A DNA stretch of 64,000 bases from CAVYYW01 sp963772845 (GCA_963772845.1 CAVYYW010000010.1:119333-183332), one strand, 5' to 3'; positions 31,448 to 42,044 are shown, counted from the first letter of the stretch. Numbers and translations are program-made. The notes: generated by a model from the letters alone, not told the origin.

Positions 31448-33724
31448 GTGATTTCAATGACACAAAGGTATTTCTCGGTTCCTGATGGAATCAAGGCGTC
31501 AGAGCTGAAAAAAGCACGTCTGGCTTCCGATTCAACAGATGAGTCTTATATAAAGCCTGAAGGAGAGGCCTATTTTAATAAACTTAAGGAGACAGGGTTA
31601 ACGCTTAATGACTCCCAGATTCAGGCCGTTCAACACACTGAAGGACCCTTCTTGACTTTGGCTGGTGCTGGATCTGGCAAGACTTCCGTTCTGGCATGCC
31701 GCGCAGGCTACCTTATCAATGTTAAGGATGTTCGACCGGAACAGATTCTGCTAGTAACTTTCACAAAAAAGGCTGCAGAGGAAATGAAAACGAGAATGGG
31801 CGCCTTGCCGGGAATTTCGCCAGCACAAGCCCAGAAGGTTCAGGCAAGCACGTTTCACTCTTTTTTCTTACAGCTTCTAAGAGCACAAGGCTACAAAGAA
31901 AGCATTTTAAGCCAGGAAGGCTATAAACAGCTGATCCTGAAAAGACTGATCCGTGAACGCAAGCTAAGTGAAAGACTGGAGCCTGAGACCTTGCTTGCTC
32001 TATTTTCAGCACATAAGCTTGCGCTGAAAATCCCTGAAGAATTACCCGCCAAAAGCAAGGCAGAGCGAGAAATCAGGGATTTGTTTATTGCGTATGAAAG
32101 CTGGAAGCGGGCTAATCAGCAAATGGACTTCGATGATATTCTTGTTAAAGCCTATGAACTTATGAAAGCTTCACCGGCTCTGCTCCGCAAGCTTCAGGAC
32201 CGGTTCCAGTATATTATGGTTGATGAGTTTCAGGATACGAATACGGTGCAGTATGCTCTGATCCAGCTAATCGGGGACAGACACCGTAATATTTTTGTCG
32301 TTGGGGATGACGACCAGACCATATATTCTTTTAATGGAGCTAAGCATCACTTTATTTTAAACTTCGAAAAAAAATATCCTGAGGCAAAGACAGCTACGCT
32401 AGGGATTAATTACCGCTCCACGGATGCCATTGTCGGACTTGGTCATGAAATTATCCGGCACAATGACAAACGCCGGGACAAAGAATTAACAGCTGTTAAG
32501 CCGAATGAACGCTCTCCTCAATATGCCCGCCCGCAGACGACAGATGAAGAAGCGGCCTGGATCATTGATCATATTAAGCAGCAAGTATCAAAAGGTGAGT
32601 CTTATCGGAATATTGCTGTTCTGCACCGGACAGCTAACCAGGCGAGAGCGATGTTCGAAGCCCTGACGCTTGCGGACATTCCTTTTATTTATGACGCACA
32701 GGGGCATCAGAGTTTCTATGAGCAGTCAACGGTAAAACCGCTGATTGATTATTTACGCTTATCTATGAACCCGCGTTATGAGTCAGCACTTGAAGGGGTT
32801 CTGCCTAGTCTGTTTATCAATCGCGAGCAGGGGATGCGTGCGATCCATAATGGAGAGGCACAGCAGCAGAAGAAGTATCCCATGATTCATCTAACTCAGA
32901 TCGCAGGACTTAGACCCTTTCAGGTTAAGAATATTAAAGAGCGCATTAAAACAATTAAAAACCTTAGCCCGCTAAGCCCGCTTGCGGCCATCCGGCATAT
33001 CAGAAAATCGTTCTATAACAAATTTATTGAGGCGGATGAATCACAGCAGCTTACCCTTCATAAAGAAACACTACGGGAAGCCATGGACGAGCTTGAAACC
33101 TCTGCCAAGCGTTTTGATACTATATCGGCATTTATCGCTTTCGCGGATGACATGCTGGCGAAACATCATGATATGAAATCATTGCGGAGAGATCCGTCTG
33201 CCGATGCTATTAAGCTGATGACCATTCACCGTTCGAAAGGTCTGGAGTTTCCAATCGTCTATCTTATAGGAGCGAGCGAAGGCATGCTCCCTCATATTTC
33301 TGCACTTGATGCAGAGGAAATGAAGGATGTGCGCACGGATACCGATCAGGACAAAGTACTGGCTGAAGCACTTGAAGAGGAGCGCAGGCTGGCCTATGTG
33401 GCTGTTACACGAGCAATGACCTCCTTGTATATTAGTTCGCCTGTTTTTTATAGAGGGAAAAAAGCCGCTGTATCACGTTTCTTACAGGAAGCGTTTCTCG
33501 GTAAAAAAATGACATCCGACAATAAACACGTGAAGCAAGGGGTTCCAAAAAAGGGGACAAGTCGTCCCGTTCGCTACGAAACGGTCCTGGCTTTTGTCTG
33601 TACAAATGCCTCCTGCAAAGGATGGCAGCGGATTACAACAGTAGAAGAAGCAGCACTGGAAGAGAAGGAATGTCCAATCTGCCGTCAGCCCATGAAAAAA
33701 GAGAAGAAGAAAGTAAGCGCCTGA
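31448..33724 (+). CDS. yjcD: UvrD/PcrA-like DNA helicase, YjcD type
   Basis: A 758-residue superfamily 1A helicase, close in size to B. subtilis YjcD. Walker A is AGAGSGKT at residues 72-79, Walker B is MVDEFQDTN, then GDDDQTIYSFNGA (motif III), NYRST (IV), TIHRSKGLEFP (V) and VAVTRAM (VI). A C-terminal extension carries a four-cysteine zinc site (CTNASC and CPICRQ), unusual for PcrA and typical for this subgroup. GTG 31448 and ATG 31457 are both possible starts; neither has a strong ribosome site. It probably acts in DNA repair or recombination. Confidence 0.88.
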   Translation: MISMTQRYFSVPDGIKASELKKARLASDSTDESYIKPEGEAYFNKLKETGLTLNDSQIQAVQHTEGPFLTLAGAGSGKTSVLACRAGYLINVKDVRPEQILLVTFTKKAAEEMKTRMGALPGISPAQAQKVQASTFHSFFLQLLRAQGYKESILSQEGYKQLILKRLIRERKLSERLEPETLLALFSAHKLALKIPEELPAKSKAEREIRDLFIAYESWKRANQQMDFDDILVKAYELMKASPALLRKLQDRFQYIMVDEFQDTNTVQYALIQLIGDRHRNIFVVGDDDQTIYSFNGAKHHFILNFEKKYPEAKTATLGINYRSTDAIVGLGHEIIRHNDKRRDKELTAVKPNERSPQYARPQTTDEEAAWIIDHIKQQVSKGESYRNIAVLHRTANQARAMFEALTLADIPFIYDAQGHQSFYEQSTVKPLIDYLRLSMNPRYESALEGVLPSLFINREQGMRAIHNGEAQQQKKYPMIHLTQIAGLRPFQVKNIKERIKTIKNLSPLSPLAAIRHIRKSFYNKFIEADESQQLTLHKETLREAMDELETSAKRFDTISAFIAFADDMLAKHHDMKSLRRDPSADAIKLMTIHRSKGLEFPIVYLIGASEGMLPHISALDAEEMKDVRTDTDQDKVLAEALEEERRLAYVAVTRAMTSLYISSPVFYRGKKAAVSRFLQEAFLGKKMTSDNKHVKQGVPKKGTSRPVRYETVLAFVCTNASCKGWQRITTVEEAALEEKECPICRQPMKKEKKKVSA

Positions 33725-33822
33725 ACGTCAATCAGGCGTTTTTGTTTGTTAAAATCCCAGCATAGGAAGAGGCGTCTTTAAGCATAATAACAGAAACTGG
33801 ATTGTGCGAAAGGACGTCGTCA

Positions 33823-34539
33823 ATGATAGGTAACACGAATAAAAAAGAGACATGGCTCATGAAGCAAACATGGGAACATCTTTTATTTTTGCATTGGCCT
33901 GTCTCCAGTTCTTTTCTTGAAAGCATTGTCCCATTTCCTTTGAAGGCGGATCGCTTTGATGGAGCGGGATGGATTGGTCTGGTTCCTTTTAGAACCTCAC
34001 ATATGCGAATGAATCGCTTTCCTGAAGTTCCGTTATTATCAAAAATGAACGAGATAAATCTCCGGACATATGTAACATATAAAGGTGAGCCAGGTGTCTA
34101 TTTTTTCAGCCTCGATGCGAACCATCTTCCAAGTGTATTAATGGCCCGGTCCTTTTTTCATCTTCCCTATTTAAACGCCTCCGTTTCATTGAAAAATGAA
34201 AAAAGCATATGGCATCTCAACGCTCAAAGAAAACATCGCGGCGCTTTTCCCGGTCATTTAGAGATGAATTATTATCCGAACGGCGATGTTTATTTTAGTA
34301 AAAAAGATACCATTGAGTCTTGGCTGACAGAGAGGTACACTCTGTTTAACCCGATGGGGGGCCATTTGTATAAAGGTGAGCTAAAGCATCGCTCCTGGCC
34401 GCTTCAGCCAGCTGAGTGTGAAGTTATTCAAGATACGCTGGCAACGTATTATAGGAGGCCGAAAAAAAGCGACAATTGGCTGGTTCATTACTCCGAAACA
34501 ATGGAGGCAAAGCTAGTGAATTATAGAAAAATATATTAA
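33823..34539 (+). CDS. DUF2071 protein (YqjF-like)
   Basis: A 238-residue protein of the DUF2071 family, related to B. subtilis YqjF: MKQTWEHLLFLHWPV, GAGWIGLVPFRTSHMRMN, NEINLRTYVTYKGEPGVYFF, and SWLTERYTLFNP. The function is unknown; homologues have a possible acetoacetate decarboxylase-like fold. I chose ATG 33823 after AAAGGACG over the in-frame TTG 33802. It is followed 21 bp later by the DEAD-box helicase gene and may be cotranscribed with it. Confidence 0.85.
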   Translation: MIGNTNKKETWLMKQTWEHLLFLHWPVSSSFLESIVPFPLKADRFDGAGWIGLVPFRTSHMRMNRFPEVPLLSKMNEINLRTYVTYKGEPGVYFFSLDANHLPSVLMARSFFHLPYLNASVSLKNEKSIWHLNAQRKHRGAFPGHLEMNYYPNGDVYFSKKDTIESWLTERYTLFNPMGGHLYKGELKHRSWPLQPAECEVIQDTLATYYRRPKKSDNWLVHYSETMEAKLVNYRKIY

Positions 34540-34560
34540 AAGTAAGGGGGAGAGAGTGCA

Positions 34561-35688
34561 ATGAATGTCTCGTTTCAACAATTAGGTCTGCAGAAAGAAT
34601 TGATCAGTGCAATGGCGATGGAGGGGATTCTTCAGCCTACTCCGATCCAAGTTTCGACGATTCCTTCCATTCTGGCAGGAAAAGATGTTATGGCAAAAGC
34701 GGAAACCGGTTCAGGAAAGTCGCTTGCTTTTCTGCTTCCTGTTCTTCAGCGTCTTGATTTCTCCAAAAAGGGTATTCAGGCTCTTGTACTGGCTCCTACA
34801 AGAGAGCTTGCCATACAGCTGTCAGGGGAAATCAGAAAGCTTGCTCCAGCCTATCCGTTTCTTGAATTTGAAACGGTATATGGGGGACAAAATATCGAGC
34901 GGGAAATTCAAAACTTATCCGAAAAGCCGCCAGCCGTTGTTGTGGCCACACCTGGAAGACTGCTCGATCATATACGCAGGGAAACAATAGACTTAAAGGA
35001 AGCTTCTGTTGTGGTTTTAGATGAAATGGATCAGCTGTTGCATTTCGGTTTTCTGGAAGAAGTAAAAGCTGTCATTCATGAGCTGCCTTCAGAAAAGCAA
35101 ATGCTGCTTTTCTCAGCAACTTTTAATAATCAGGTCCAGCGCATAGCGAGTGAATTTATGAACAATCCTGAGGATATCAGAGAAGAGGAAAAAATGGCTG
35201 GCGTTTCCTCAATTAAACAGGTGGTTATTGAGACGGGCCGTATTTCAAAGCAGACAGTTTTAATGCACACTTTAAAACAGTTTCATCCCTACTTATCAAT
35301 TATTTTTTGCCGGACGAGAGGGAGAGTCGACTTTTTACATAACGCGTTGATTCAAAAAGGATTCAGCACAGCCGCTCTTCATGGGGGAATGTCACAGACC
35401 AAAAGAGAAACAGCAATGGAAGCCTTGCGTCAGCATAAAGTCAGCATGCTTGTAGCGACAGATGTAGCCGCCCGCGGTGTCGATATTCCGGAATTAAGCC
35501 ATGTGTTTAATTTTGATATCCCTTTCGATGCAGACGAATACACGCATCGAATTGGGAGAACTGGCAGGGCAGGAGCAGCGGGGCTGGCAGTGACTTTAGT
35601 TACGCCAAGAGATCAAGCAGCCTTTTCGAAAATAGAGAAGAAATTGGGCGGAAAATTAAAAAGAACCACGCTTAATATTGAAAGCTGA
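34561..35688 (+). CDS. DEAD-box RNA helicase, YfmL-like
   Basis: A 375-residue minimal DEAD-box helicase, with only the two RecA-like domains and no RNA-binding tail. Q motif PTPIQ, motif I AETGSGKS, Ia PTRELA, motif II DEMD at residues 154-157 (variant of DEAD), motif III SAT, and the C-terminal ARGVDIP and HRIGRTGRAG (VI). Size and the compact build resemble B. subtilis YfmL, which has been linked to ribosome assembly. AGGGGGAG precedes the ATG. The ABC-F gene related to yfmR lies 3.7 kb downstream. Confidence 0.87.
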   Translation: MNVSFQQLGLQKELISAMAMEGILQPTPIQVSTIPSILAGKDVMAKAETGSGKSLAFLLPVLQRLDFSKKGIQALVLAPTRELAIQLSGEIRKLAPAYPFLEFETVYGGQNIEREIQNLSEKPPAVVVATPGRLLDHIRRETIDLKEASVVVLDEMDQLLHFGFLEEVKAVIHELPSEKQMLLFSATFNNQVQRIASEFMNNPEDIREEEKMAGVSSIKQVVIETGRISKQTVLMHTLKQFHPYLSIIFCRTRGRVDFLHNALIQKGFSTAALHGGMSQTKRETAMEALRQHKVSMLVATDVAARGVDIPELSHVFNFDIPFDADEYTHRIGRTGRAGAAGLAVTLVTPRDQAAFSKIEKKLGGKLKRTTLNIES

Positions 35689-35819
35689 GGGTCAGAACGG
35701 AACAACGGTCCATTTCATTATTAAACAAGTAATCTATAACTCTGGGGGCCGAAAGCTTGTCGCTGGTGGACCGATCGTGGCTACGTTAATGAGGTAGTCC
35801 TCTGGTGTCGTCGTGATTG

Positions 35820-36100
35820 GTGCTTTCCGTTCTAGTACGCTCGCTTTCCAGGCGGACCGCGAACTTCTTCGTCGTTCGTTCCTTACTGATGTGACTACTG
35901 GAAAAGTCCCTCCGTTGTAGATGTGGTTGTTGATTTCCGATCTAGGCTGCTTGCTTTCCACGGGCACGGCCTCAGCTAACTTTGGCGTGGTTCCTTTGTG
36001 CACCAAAGTGGATCTTCGGACGCGTGCTATTCCCGTTGGAGTCTCGCGCCTTTCTCTTCAATCAACGTATTTGTGGCCATTGTGTTGCCCTTTAGAATTC
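35820..36100 (+). repeat. R3 interspersed repeat, orientation A
   Basis: The terminal motif ACTACTGGAAAAGTCC is at about 35895. GGTTGTTGATTTCCGATCTA follows, and the core (CACGGGCACGGCCTCAGC, AACTTTGGCG, CACCAAAGTGGATCTTCGG, ACGCGTGCTA) runs 35953-36030. The right flank is GAGTCTCGCGCC and CTTCAATCAACG. An additional piece with CGCTTTCCAGGCGGACCG lies at 35848. Confidence 0.8.
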
Positions 36101-36239
36101 ATTTGTAGTTATAAAATTTCCTTTATTTGGGAAATTGACTCGACCGAGATTCCCCTACGAAGAACGAAAGCGACGGCATGGACTTTCTTTCGCGGAAAGC
36201 GAGCGATTCTGCATCTTCCGCGCAAAGGAAAATAAAGCC

Positions 36240-36565
36240 GGCTCACATTTACCTTTTGATTGATTGGAGTGGAGGACACGAGACTCCTCGAAAATGCGTA
36301 CATGCTCATTGAAAGTACGAAATACCTGAGACTCCGGCGGAATTAGCGAGAGGATACTAAAAAGTCTCCTCTTTGCTCTACGGGCAAGACCTTTTGGAAA
36401 GTTCTCGCCCGGCGAAAAAGCGAGGGTATTTCCGCTTTCAATGTATTGCATCCGCATTTTCTTCTTGCAGTGTGAGTTCAAGGATGTTGTTTCAAGTCCT
36501 GCAGGATCAGCGCCCTAAGCGAGAAGCACGCAGAAGCGAGCTGTATTGCCTATTTAAATAAAACT
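36240..36565 (-). repeat. R3 flank pieces, orientation B
   Basis: Segments typical of the R3 right side in reverse are present: GACACGAGACTCCTCGAAAA, GAAAGTACGAAATACCTGAG, GCGAGGGTATTTCCGCTTTC and GTTTCAAGTCCTGCAGGATC. The hairpin core is absent. No gene is visible in 35689-36571. Confidence 0.65.
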
Positions 36566-36571
36566 GCGTCT

Positions 36572-39121
36572 TTATATGGTGTCTGCCGGTTCCATAGTCA
36601 TTTTGGAGAGACAGGCTATGAAATCATTAGCTAAAAGCGGGCGGCTGAAAATGTAACCCTGAATGAAGGAACATTTTTGCTGAAGCAGGAAATCTAATTC
36701 GTCTTTTGTTTCCACGCCTTCTACGATGACATCAATAACAAGATTTTTTGCCATATAAACCAAGCCTTCAACTATTGTTTGATTTTTTACAGAGCGATTA
36801 ATGTTATGAATAAGAGCACGGTCAATTTTTAAAATATCAATATCAAAACGGCTCAAATGAGAAACGGAGGAAAAACCGGTTCCAAAGTCGTCAAGGGCAA
36901 ATCGAATGCCAAATGCTTTGAGTTCATTCATGACTTTTTCAACCTGAGAACTGTTTTGGATAATATGGGTTTCTGTAATCTCAAATTCGATAAGATCAGG
37001 AGCTATCGCATGTTTCTGGATCGTTTCCTTTACTTTTCTAACAAAATTGGATTTCAGTAGCCAGCGTGGTGAGACGTTTACTGAAATAGGCACTATGTTT
37101 CTGCCGGCTTGCAATTCATTGCTGATCAGCTTGCACACATTCGCAAGCGACCAGTTGCTCAAATCATCAATCCAGCCGTGTTCTTCGGCAAGCGGGATGA
37201 AATCTGCCGGGGAGATCGGCCCCCATTTGGGGTGGTTCCATCTGGATAGTGCTTCTGCTCCTATAATATAGCCGTTAGCAGCGTCAACTTTTGGCTGGAA
37301 AACCAGATGCATTTCATTTTGTGCGATCGCTTGTCTTAAGTCTCTTCCAAGCTCATAAAATTTATTAATGTCCTTTGTCAAGTGAGGGTCATAGATTTTC
37401 CAGGCTGCTGCACCCTCCTGTTTTACATGGTAAAGGGCGATATCAGCATTTTTAATAAGCATCTCAGAATTATCACCATGCTCTTTATATGTACTGATCC
37501 CAATGCTTTGGGTGGTTAAAATATCGTACCCATCGACCTTCATGACCTTTTCGAGAACATCCGTAAGCTCAGCAGCAAGACGGTTAATTTGCTCCATGCC
37601 TGGCTGATGGAAAATACATAGGATAAATTCATCTCCGCTCATCCGGGCGGCATAACCCCGATTTTTTATGAATTCAAGAAGGCGTTTTGAAAAAAGCTTA
37701 ATAACGTTATCACCAGTCTGGTGCCCTAATACATCAATGGTCGCTTTGAAGTGGTCAATGTCAATAAAAAAGACCGAAAAGCACTCTTTGTCAGTGTTGG
37801 CTTTTTTAATCGTTGCAGTTAATACTTTTTCGAAGTGGCGCTGATTATATAAACCAGTCAACGGGTCTCGGCTTGCAATAATCTCCATTTGTTCTTCGTA
37901 ACGTTTTCGTTCGGTAATGTCTCCAACAATCCCGTCCAAGCGGATCATCTCACCGTCACTGTTAAAAATGGGAATGGTTTGATCCTCTACCCAGCGGGGC
38001 TCGCCGCTCTCATGAACAATCCTGTATTGATGTTCAACTTTTTCGCCACGTTTCAATACATGCTGGGTTTGATCATAGGCTTCTTGATCTTCAGGGTGAA
38101 TAAGGTTACGCCAATTTACGATGCCTTCTAAGAAAGCAGCTCGTTTAATTCCCGTCAAAGCCTCGACACCTTTTGACACGAAGATCATCTTTTCTTCAAG
38201 GAGATCCTTGGACCAGACGGCGGCCTCCAGAGAGTCATAAATAACTTTTGTTTGAGCACGATTTTCCTGAAGAGAGGTTTCTGCATTTCTCAGAGCCGTT
38301 ATATCCTGAATAATACCCAGCATTCTTTTAAGCCGTCCATAATCGTCGAAGACACAATCGCTTTTAAGATAGGCGATCCTTTCGTCTCCAGATGGATTGA
38401 TAAAACGGAATTCTATTTCAAAATTGTTGCCAGTTTTCAGTGCATCACAGAATGTTTTCTTGAAGCGGTCGAGATCCTTTGGATGCGTTAGAGCATACAT
38501 AGATTCTAGAGTTACAGATTTCCTCTGCCAGTTCTCCATACCGAAAATCGTGTAAACCTGGTCAGACCAGAACACTTTACCCGTCTCAATATTCAATTCC
38601 CAGCTGCCGATTTTTGCGATCTGCTGAGCAGAGGTTAAATTATTTTTGATACGTGTGACTTCATTATGGGCTTCGAAAATCTTGGTGGTATCCTGAATAA
38701 TGCTGTACATGCCTATCACATTACTGCCTGAATGAATGGGGGTGCTGGTCAGCCGAGAGTTGATTCTGCGGCCGTCTTTATGGAGCAGCTCAGTGTCATA
38801 TTGAACAGGCTCGCCGGAAAGCAGGAACATAAATTGTTCAACAATGTCGTCCAAGTGCTCGTTAGGGATAAAGGCTGTGAAGTGCGTATTGGAAACGTCC
38901 TGTTTTGTGTAGCCGAAGTGTTTTAGAACCGCAGCATTACAGTCAACGATTTCTCCGGTAATGCTTAGCGTCACAATCCCGTCCGGGTAATGGGCAAATA
39001 TCGACTGGTACATAGCAACCTGAGGATGCAGGTCTGGATTATCTGACAGTCTCAACGTTTTATAAACATCCTGTTGAGTTGAAATAGTGTTAGAAGACTG
39101 ATCACTTGCTGATTTTTTCAC
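36572..39121 (-). CDS. PAS-PAS-PAS-GGDEF-EAL signalling protein
   Basis: An 849-residue soluble cyclic-di-GMP enzyme. PAS domains lie at about residues 35-150, 165-285 and 290-415. The diguanylate cyclase domain at about 420-590 carries SGDEF at 495-499 in place of GGDEF, with VFFIDIDHFKATIDVLGHQTGD intact. The phosphodiesterase domain at about 595-845 has EAL at 623-625, FEITETHII, DDFGTGFSS and VEGVETKDEL, so hydrolysis of c-di-GMP looks possible. No membrane helix is present, which suggests cytosolic sensing of redox, light or a small ligand. The start ATG 39121 is preceded by GGTGGTC. It is monocistronic. Confidence 0.92.
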   Translation of the reverse strand: MKKSASDQSSNTISTQQDVYKTLRLSDNPDLHPQVAMYQSIFAHYPDGIVTLSITGEIVDCNAAVLKHFGYTKQDVSNTHFTAFIPNEHLDDIVEQFMFLLSGEPVQYDTELLHKDGRRINSRLTSTPIHSGSNVIGMYSIIQDTTKIFEAHNEVTRIKNNLTSAQQIAKIGSWELNIETGKVFWSDQVYTIFGMENWQRKSVTLESMYALTHPKDLDRFKKTFCDALKTGNNFEIEFRFINPSGDERIAYLKSDCVFDDYGRLKRMLGIIQDITALRNAETSLQENRAQTKVIYDSLEAAVWSKDLLEEKMIFVSKGVEALTGIKRAAFLEGIVNWRNLIHPEDQEAYDQTQHVLKRGEKVEHQYRIVHESGEPRWVEDQTIPIFNSDGEMIRLDGIVGDITERKRYEEQMEIIASRDPLTGLYNQRHFEKVLTATIKKANTDKECFSVFFIDIDHFKATIDVLGHQTGDNVIKLFSKRLLEFIKNRGYAARMSGDEFILCIFHQPGMEQINRLAAELTDVLEKVMKVDGYDILTTQSIGISTYKEHGDNSEMLIKNADIALYHVKQEGAAAWKIYDPHLTKDINKFYELGRDLRQAIAQNEMHLVFQPKVDAANGYIIGAEALSRWNHPKWGPISPADFIPLAEEHGWIDDLSNWSLANVCKLISNELQAGRNIVPISVNVSPRWLLKSNFVRKVKETIQKHAIAPDLIEFEITETHIIQNSSQVEKVMNELKAFGIRFALDDFGTGFSSVSHLSRFDIDILKIDRALIHNINRSVKNQTIVEGLVYMAKNLVIDVIVEGVETKDELDFLLQQKCSFIQGYIFSRPLLANDFIACLSKMTMEPADTI

Positions 39122-39414
39122 AAGACCACCTGCGCTCTTTTTTGAATGTTATGAATAGTTTACCATGTATGTTGGATAATTTGTCGAATAAATACGTTTA
39201 ATAGGCTTTCTTCCATATATATCGGGCGAAAAGAGTAATATGTTAATGTTATTATCCTTCACAATACCCGATATAAATAAATTCAATAGAAGAGGTGTTA
39301 AGCAACCAAGCTTTGCCGATCATACCGTGATGACCAGATATTCTGTATAATGGGTTAGAGAGAAAAGCAATTTCAAGGGCCAATAAATGCGTTAAATAAA
39401 GGCAGGGATGATTT

Positions 39415-41325
39415 ATGAGTCTATTATTAATCGAACAATTATATAAAACTTATGGTGAGAAAGTCATTTTCAATCACCTATCATTTGCTATTTCTGAAAA
39501 GGAGAGAATTGGTCTCATTGGGGTGAATGGGACTGGAAAGTCGACGCTGTTAAAAGTACTTGCAGGGATAGAGAGTGTGGAAGAAGGAAGTGTGACCCAT
39601 GCTAATGATTTTCGTCTGGAATACCTTCCGCAAAACCCTGAATTTGGACAGGGGACACAGGTCATCGAATACGTTTTTAACGGAGATTCACCGACAATGA
39701 AGGTTCTGAGAGATTATGAAAAAGCCTTGAATGCTTTTGAACAGGATCCAGAAAAAGAAGAAAAGCAAAAGCAGTATTTTAAAATGCAGCAGAAGATGGA
39801 TGAAAACAATGCTTGGGAAGCCGGTACCATGGCTAAGACCATTCTCACCAAGCTTGGCGTGCAAAGCTTTGAGACTGATTTATCCCTTCTGTCAGGCGGC
39901 CAGAAGAAAAGAGTTGCCATCGCAAGGGCACTTATTCAGCCGGCAGATCTGCTCTTGCTCGATGAACCGACAAACCATTTGGATAATGACACTATTGAAT
40001 GGCTGGAAGGCCATCTAAGCCAATATCCCGGCGCACTAATTCTTGTGACGCATGACCGGTATTTCCTGAATAGGGTAACTAACCGCATTATTGAGCTTGA
40101 TAAAGGCAGCCTCTACAATTATGAAGGGAATTATGAAGTGTTTCTGGAAAAAAAAGCCGAGCGAAACGAACAGGCAGTCCTGCAGGAGGATAAACGGCAA
40201 AATCTGCTGCGGCGGGAGCTTGCCTGGTTAAGGCGCGGTGCAAAAGCAAGAACGACAAAACAAAAAGCAAGAATTCAACGTGTGGAAACCTTGCGGGATC
40301 AAGAAACAGAAGCCTCTAATCAAGAAATGGATGTTGCTATCGGATCTGCACGTCTTGGTAAAAAAGTGCTGGAACTAGAACATGTCTCGGAAAGCTACGA
40401 GGAAAACGTCCTGATCAGGGATTTCAGTTATCTTGTTAAGCCCGGGGAACGACTTGGAATTATTGGGCCGAACGGAAGCGGGAAAACAACGCTGTTAAAT
40501 ATAATGGCAGGCCGCATACATGCGGAAAGCGGGACTGTGGAAACGGGCCAGACAGTAAAAATCGGCTATTATACACAGGAGAGCGAGGAACTAGATGAAT
40601 CATTACGCGTCATTGATTACATTAAAGAGACTGCAGAAGTGATCCGGACAGTTGATGGCGCCCTGATTACAGCCGAACAAATGCTGGAGAGGTTTTTATT
40701 TTCAAGAAGCGCCCAGTACACCTATATCGGAAAATTATCCGGTGGTGAGCGCCGGAGGCTTTATTTGCTGCAGGTGTTAATGACAGAGCCGAATGTTCTG
40801 TTTCTTGATGAACCGACCAATGATTTGGACACAGAAACCCTGACCGTTCTTGAAGATTTTCTTGATCATTTTCCAGGGGTCGTCATTACAGTCTCCCATG
40901 ACCGCTATTTCTTAGATCGAGTGGTTGATCATTTAATTGCTTTTGAAGGCGAGGGCAGCCTCCGGAGATTTCATGGGAATTATAGCGACTACCTGTTATT
41001 AAGGCAAAAGGAGCTTTCATTGAAAAATGAACAGGAGCGCATCAGTGAAAAATCGGCAGCTGATCCACAGCCTGAAAAAAAGGAACGGAAGAAAAAGCTT
41101 TCATATAGGGAGCAACAAGAGTGGGAGGGCCTTGAAGATAAAATCGCTGAAATGGAAGCAAGAATTGAGGTGATTCAAGGTGAAATTGCTGCAGCAGGAA
41201 GCGATCTTGGCAAAGTCCAGCCCTTGTTTGAAGAACAGAACCAGACAGAACAAGCCTTGGAAGCAGCTATGGAAAGATGGACAGAACTGTCTGAGCTAAT
41301 TGAAGAAATCGAATCGCAGTCCTGA
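39415..41325 (+). CDS. ABC-F ribosome-associated ATPase, YfmR/Uup-like
   Basis: A 636-residue protein with two ABC domains and no membrane part. Walker A motifs are GVNGTGKST (about 36-44) and GPNGSGKTT. Signature motifs are LLSGGQKKRVAIARAL and KLSGGERRRLYLLQVL. Walker B plus Glu are LLLLDEPTNHLD and LFLDEPTNDLD. The linker between the domains (NLLRRELAWLRRGAKARTTK) reaches the peptidyl-transferase centre in this family. A C-terminal coiled coil after KKKLSYREQQEWEGL completes the Uup/YfmR layout. B. subtilis YfmR helps resolve stalled translation, partly redundantly with EF-P. It has no antibiotic-resistance hallmark. Monocistronic. Confidence 0.9.
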   Translation: MSLLLIEQLYKTYGEKVIFNHLSFAISEKERIGLIGVNGTGKSTLLKVLAGIESVEEGSVTHANDFRLEYLPQNPEFGQGTQVIEYVFNGDSPTMKVLRDYEKALNAFEQDPEKEEKQKQYFKMQQKMDENNAWEAGTMAKTILTKLGVQSFETDLSLLSGGQKKRVAIARALIQPADLLLLDEPTNHLDNDTIEWLEGHLSQYPGALILVTHDRYFLNRVTNRIIELDKGSLYNYEGNYEVFLEKKAERNEQAVLQEDKRQNLLRRELAWLRRGAKARTTKQKARIQRVETLRDQETEASNQEMDVAIGSARLGKKVLELEHVSESYEENVLIRDFSYLVKPGERLGIIGPNGSGKTTLLNIMAGRIHAESGTVETGQTVKIGYYTQESEELDESLRVIDYIKETAEVIRTVDGALITAEQMLERFLFSRSAQYTYIGKLSGGERRRLYLLQVLMTEPNVLFLDEPTNDLDTETLTVLEDFLDHFPGVVITVSHDRYFLDRVVDHLIAFEGEGSLRRFHGNYSDYLLLRQKELSLKNEQERISEKSAADPQPEKKERKKKLSYREQQEWEGLEDKIAEMEARIEVIQGEIAAAGSDLGKVQPLFEEQNQTEQALEAAMERWTELSELIEEIESQS

Positions 41326-41379
41326 TTAAAAAAGAAGGACAAGAAACAACGTTGATTGAAGAGGAAGGTGCGAGACTCT

Positions 41380-41600
41380 CTGAAAATGTATGCCATCCAG
41401 TGAGAGGCAACTGAAAAAGTCTCGTTTTCCTTCGGGCACGGCTTCAGCTAAAGTTGCGTCGCTTGCCTTGGGCGGCCAAGTGAGCCTCTTCGACGCTTTA
41501 ATCATACGTGGAGTCTGTGGGTATTTCTAGCTTTAAAAGAGGTGCGCATTCCGCAGGCGTCTCAAATTTCTGCTGTCAGCTCGGATGATAATTTCGACGA
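41380..41600 (+). repeat. R3 repeat, diverged copy
   Basis: Terminal motif GGCAACTGAAAAAGTCTCG at about 41404, then TTTTCCTTCGGGCACGGCTT, CAGCTAAAGTTGCGTCGCTT and CCAAGTGAGCCTCTTCGACG. The order equals that of R3, but the hairpin arms have diverged. The stretch 41601-42040 has no gene and only R3 flank-like fragments. Confidence 0.6.
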
Positions 41601-42044
41601 AACCGGCAGCTCGATGCTAAACCTTTAGAAATCTAGTGGACTTTCAAGACCTCAAAACTAGCTATTCTTTGATTAAATCTTAAGCAAGCTCATAATACAG
41701 AAGTTTTTCAGTGCGTCTCAAAGGTCCTGTTCAAGTCCCGTATCTTTTCATTTTCATTGGTATACATTTTCGAAGAGTTTCGTACCATCCACTCCAAACC
41801 ACCAAAATGTGAATGTGGGCCGTCTTAATTTTCCCTAATACTTAAAATGAGTTAGTTTTCAATAGCCTTCCATTGAGGTAAATGTTCTTCATAAGGGTGA
41901 CGGGAAAAAGGCAACAAGTACGTTAATTGAAGCGAACAGCCTAGAGCGAAATCAACAACCGACTAGATCAAAGGACTTTTCCATGGTCATCAATCAAAAC
42001 CTCCAATGTGAACTGTTAATATTAATTACGGAAAAAAGGGGAAA

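Noticed and set aside
34990..35040. DEMD in motif II as evidence of an inactive helicase
   Set aside because: The two acidic residues that bind Mg-ATP and activate water are kept, all other motifs are intact, and non-DEAD variants of motif II occur in active helicases.
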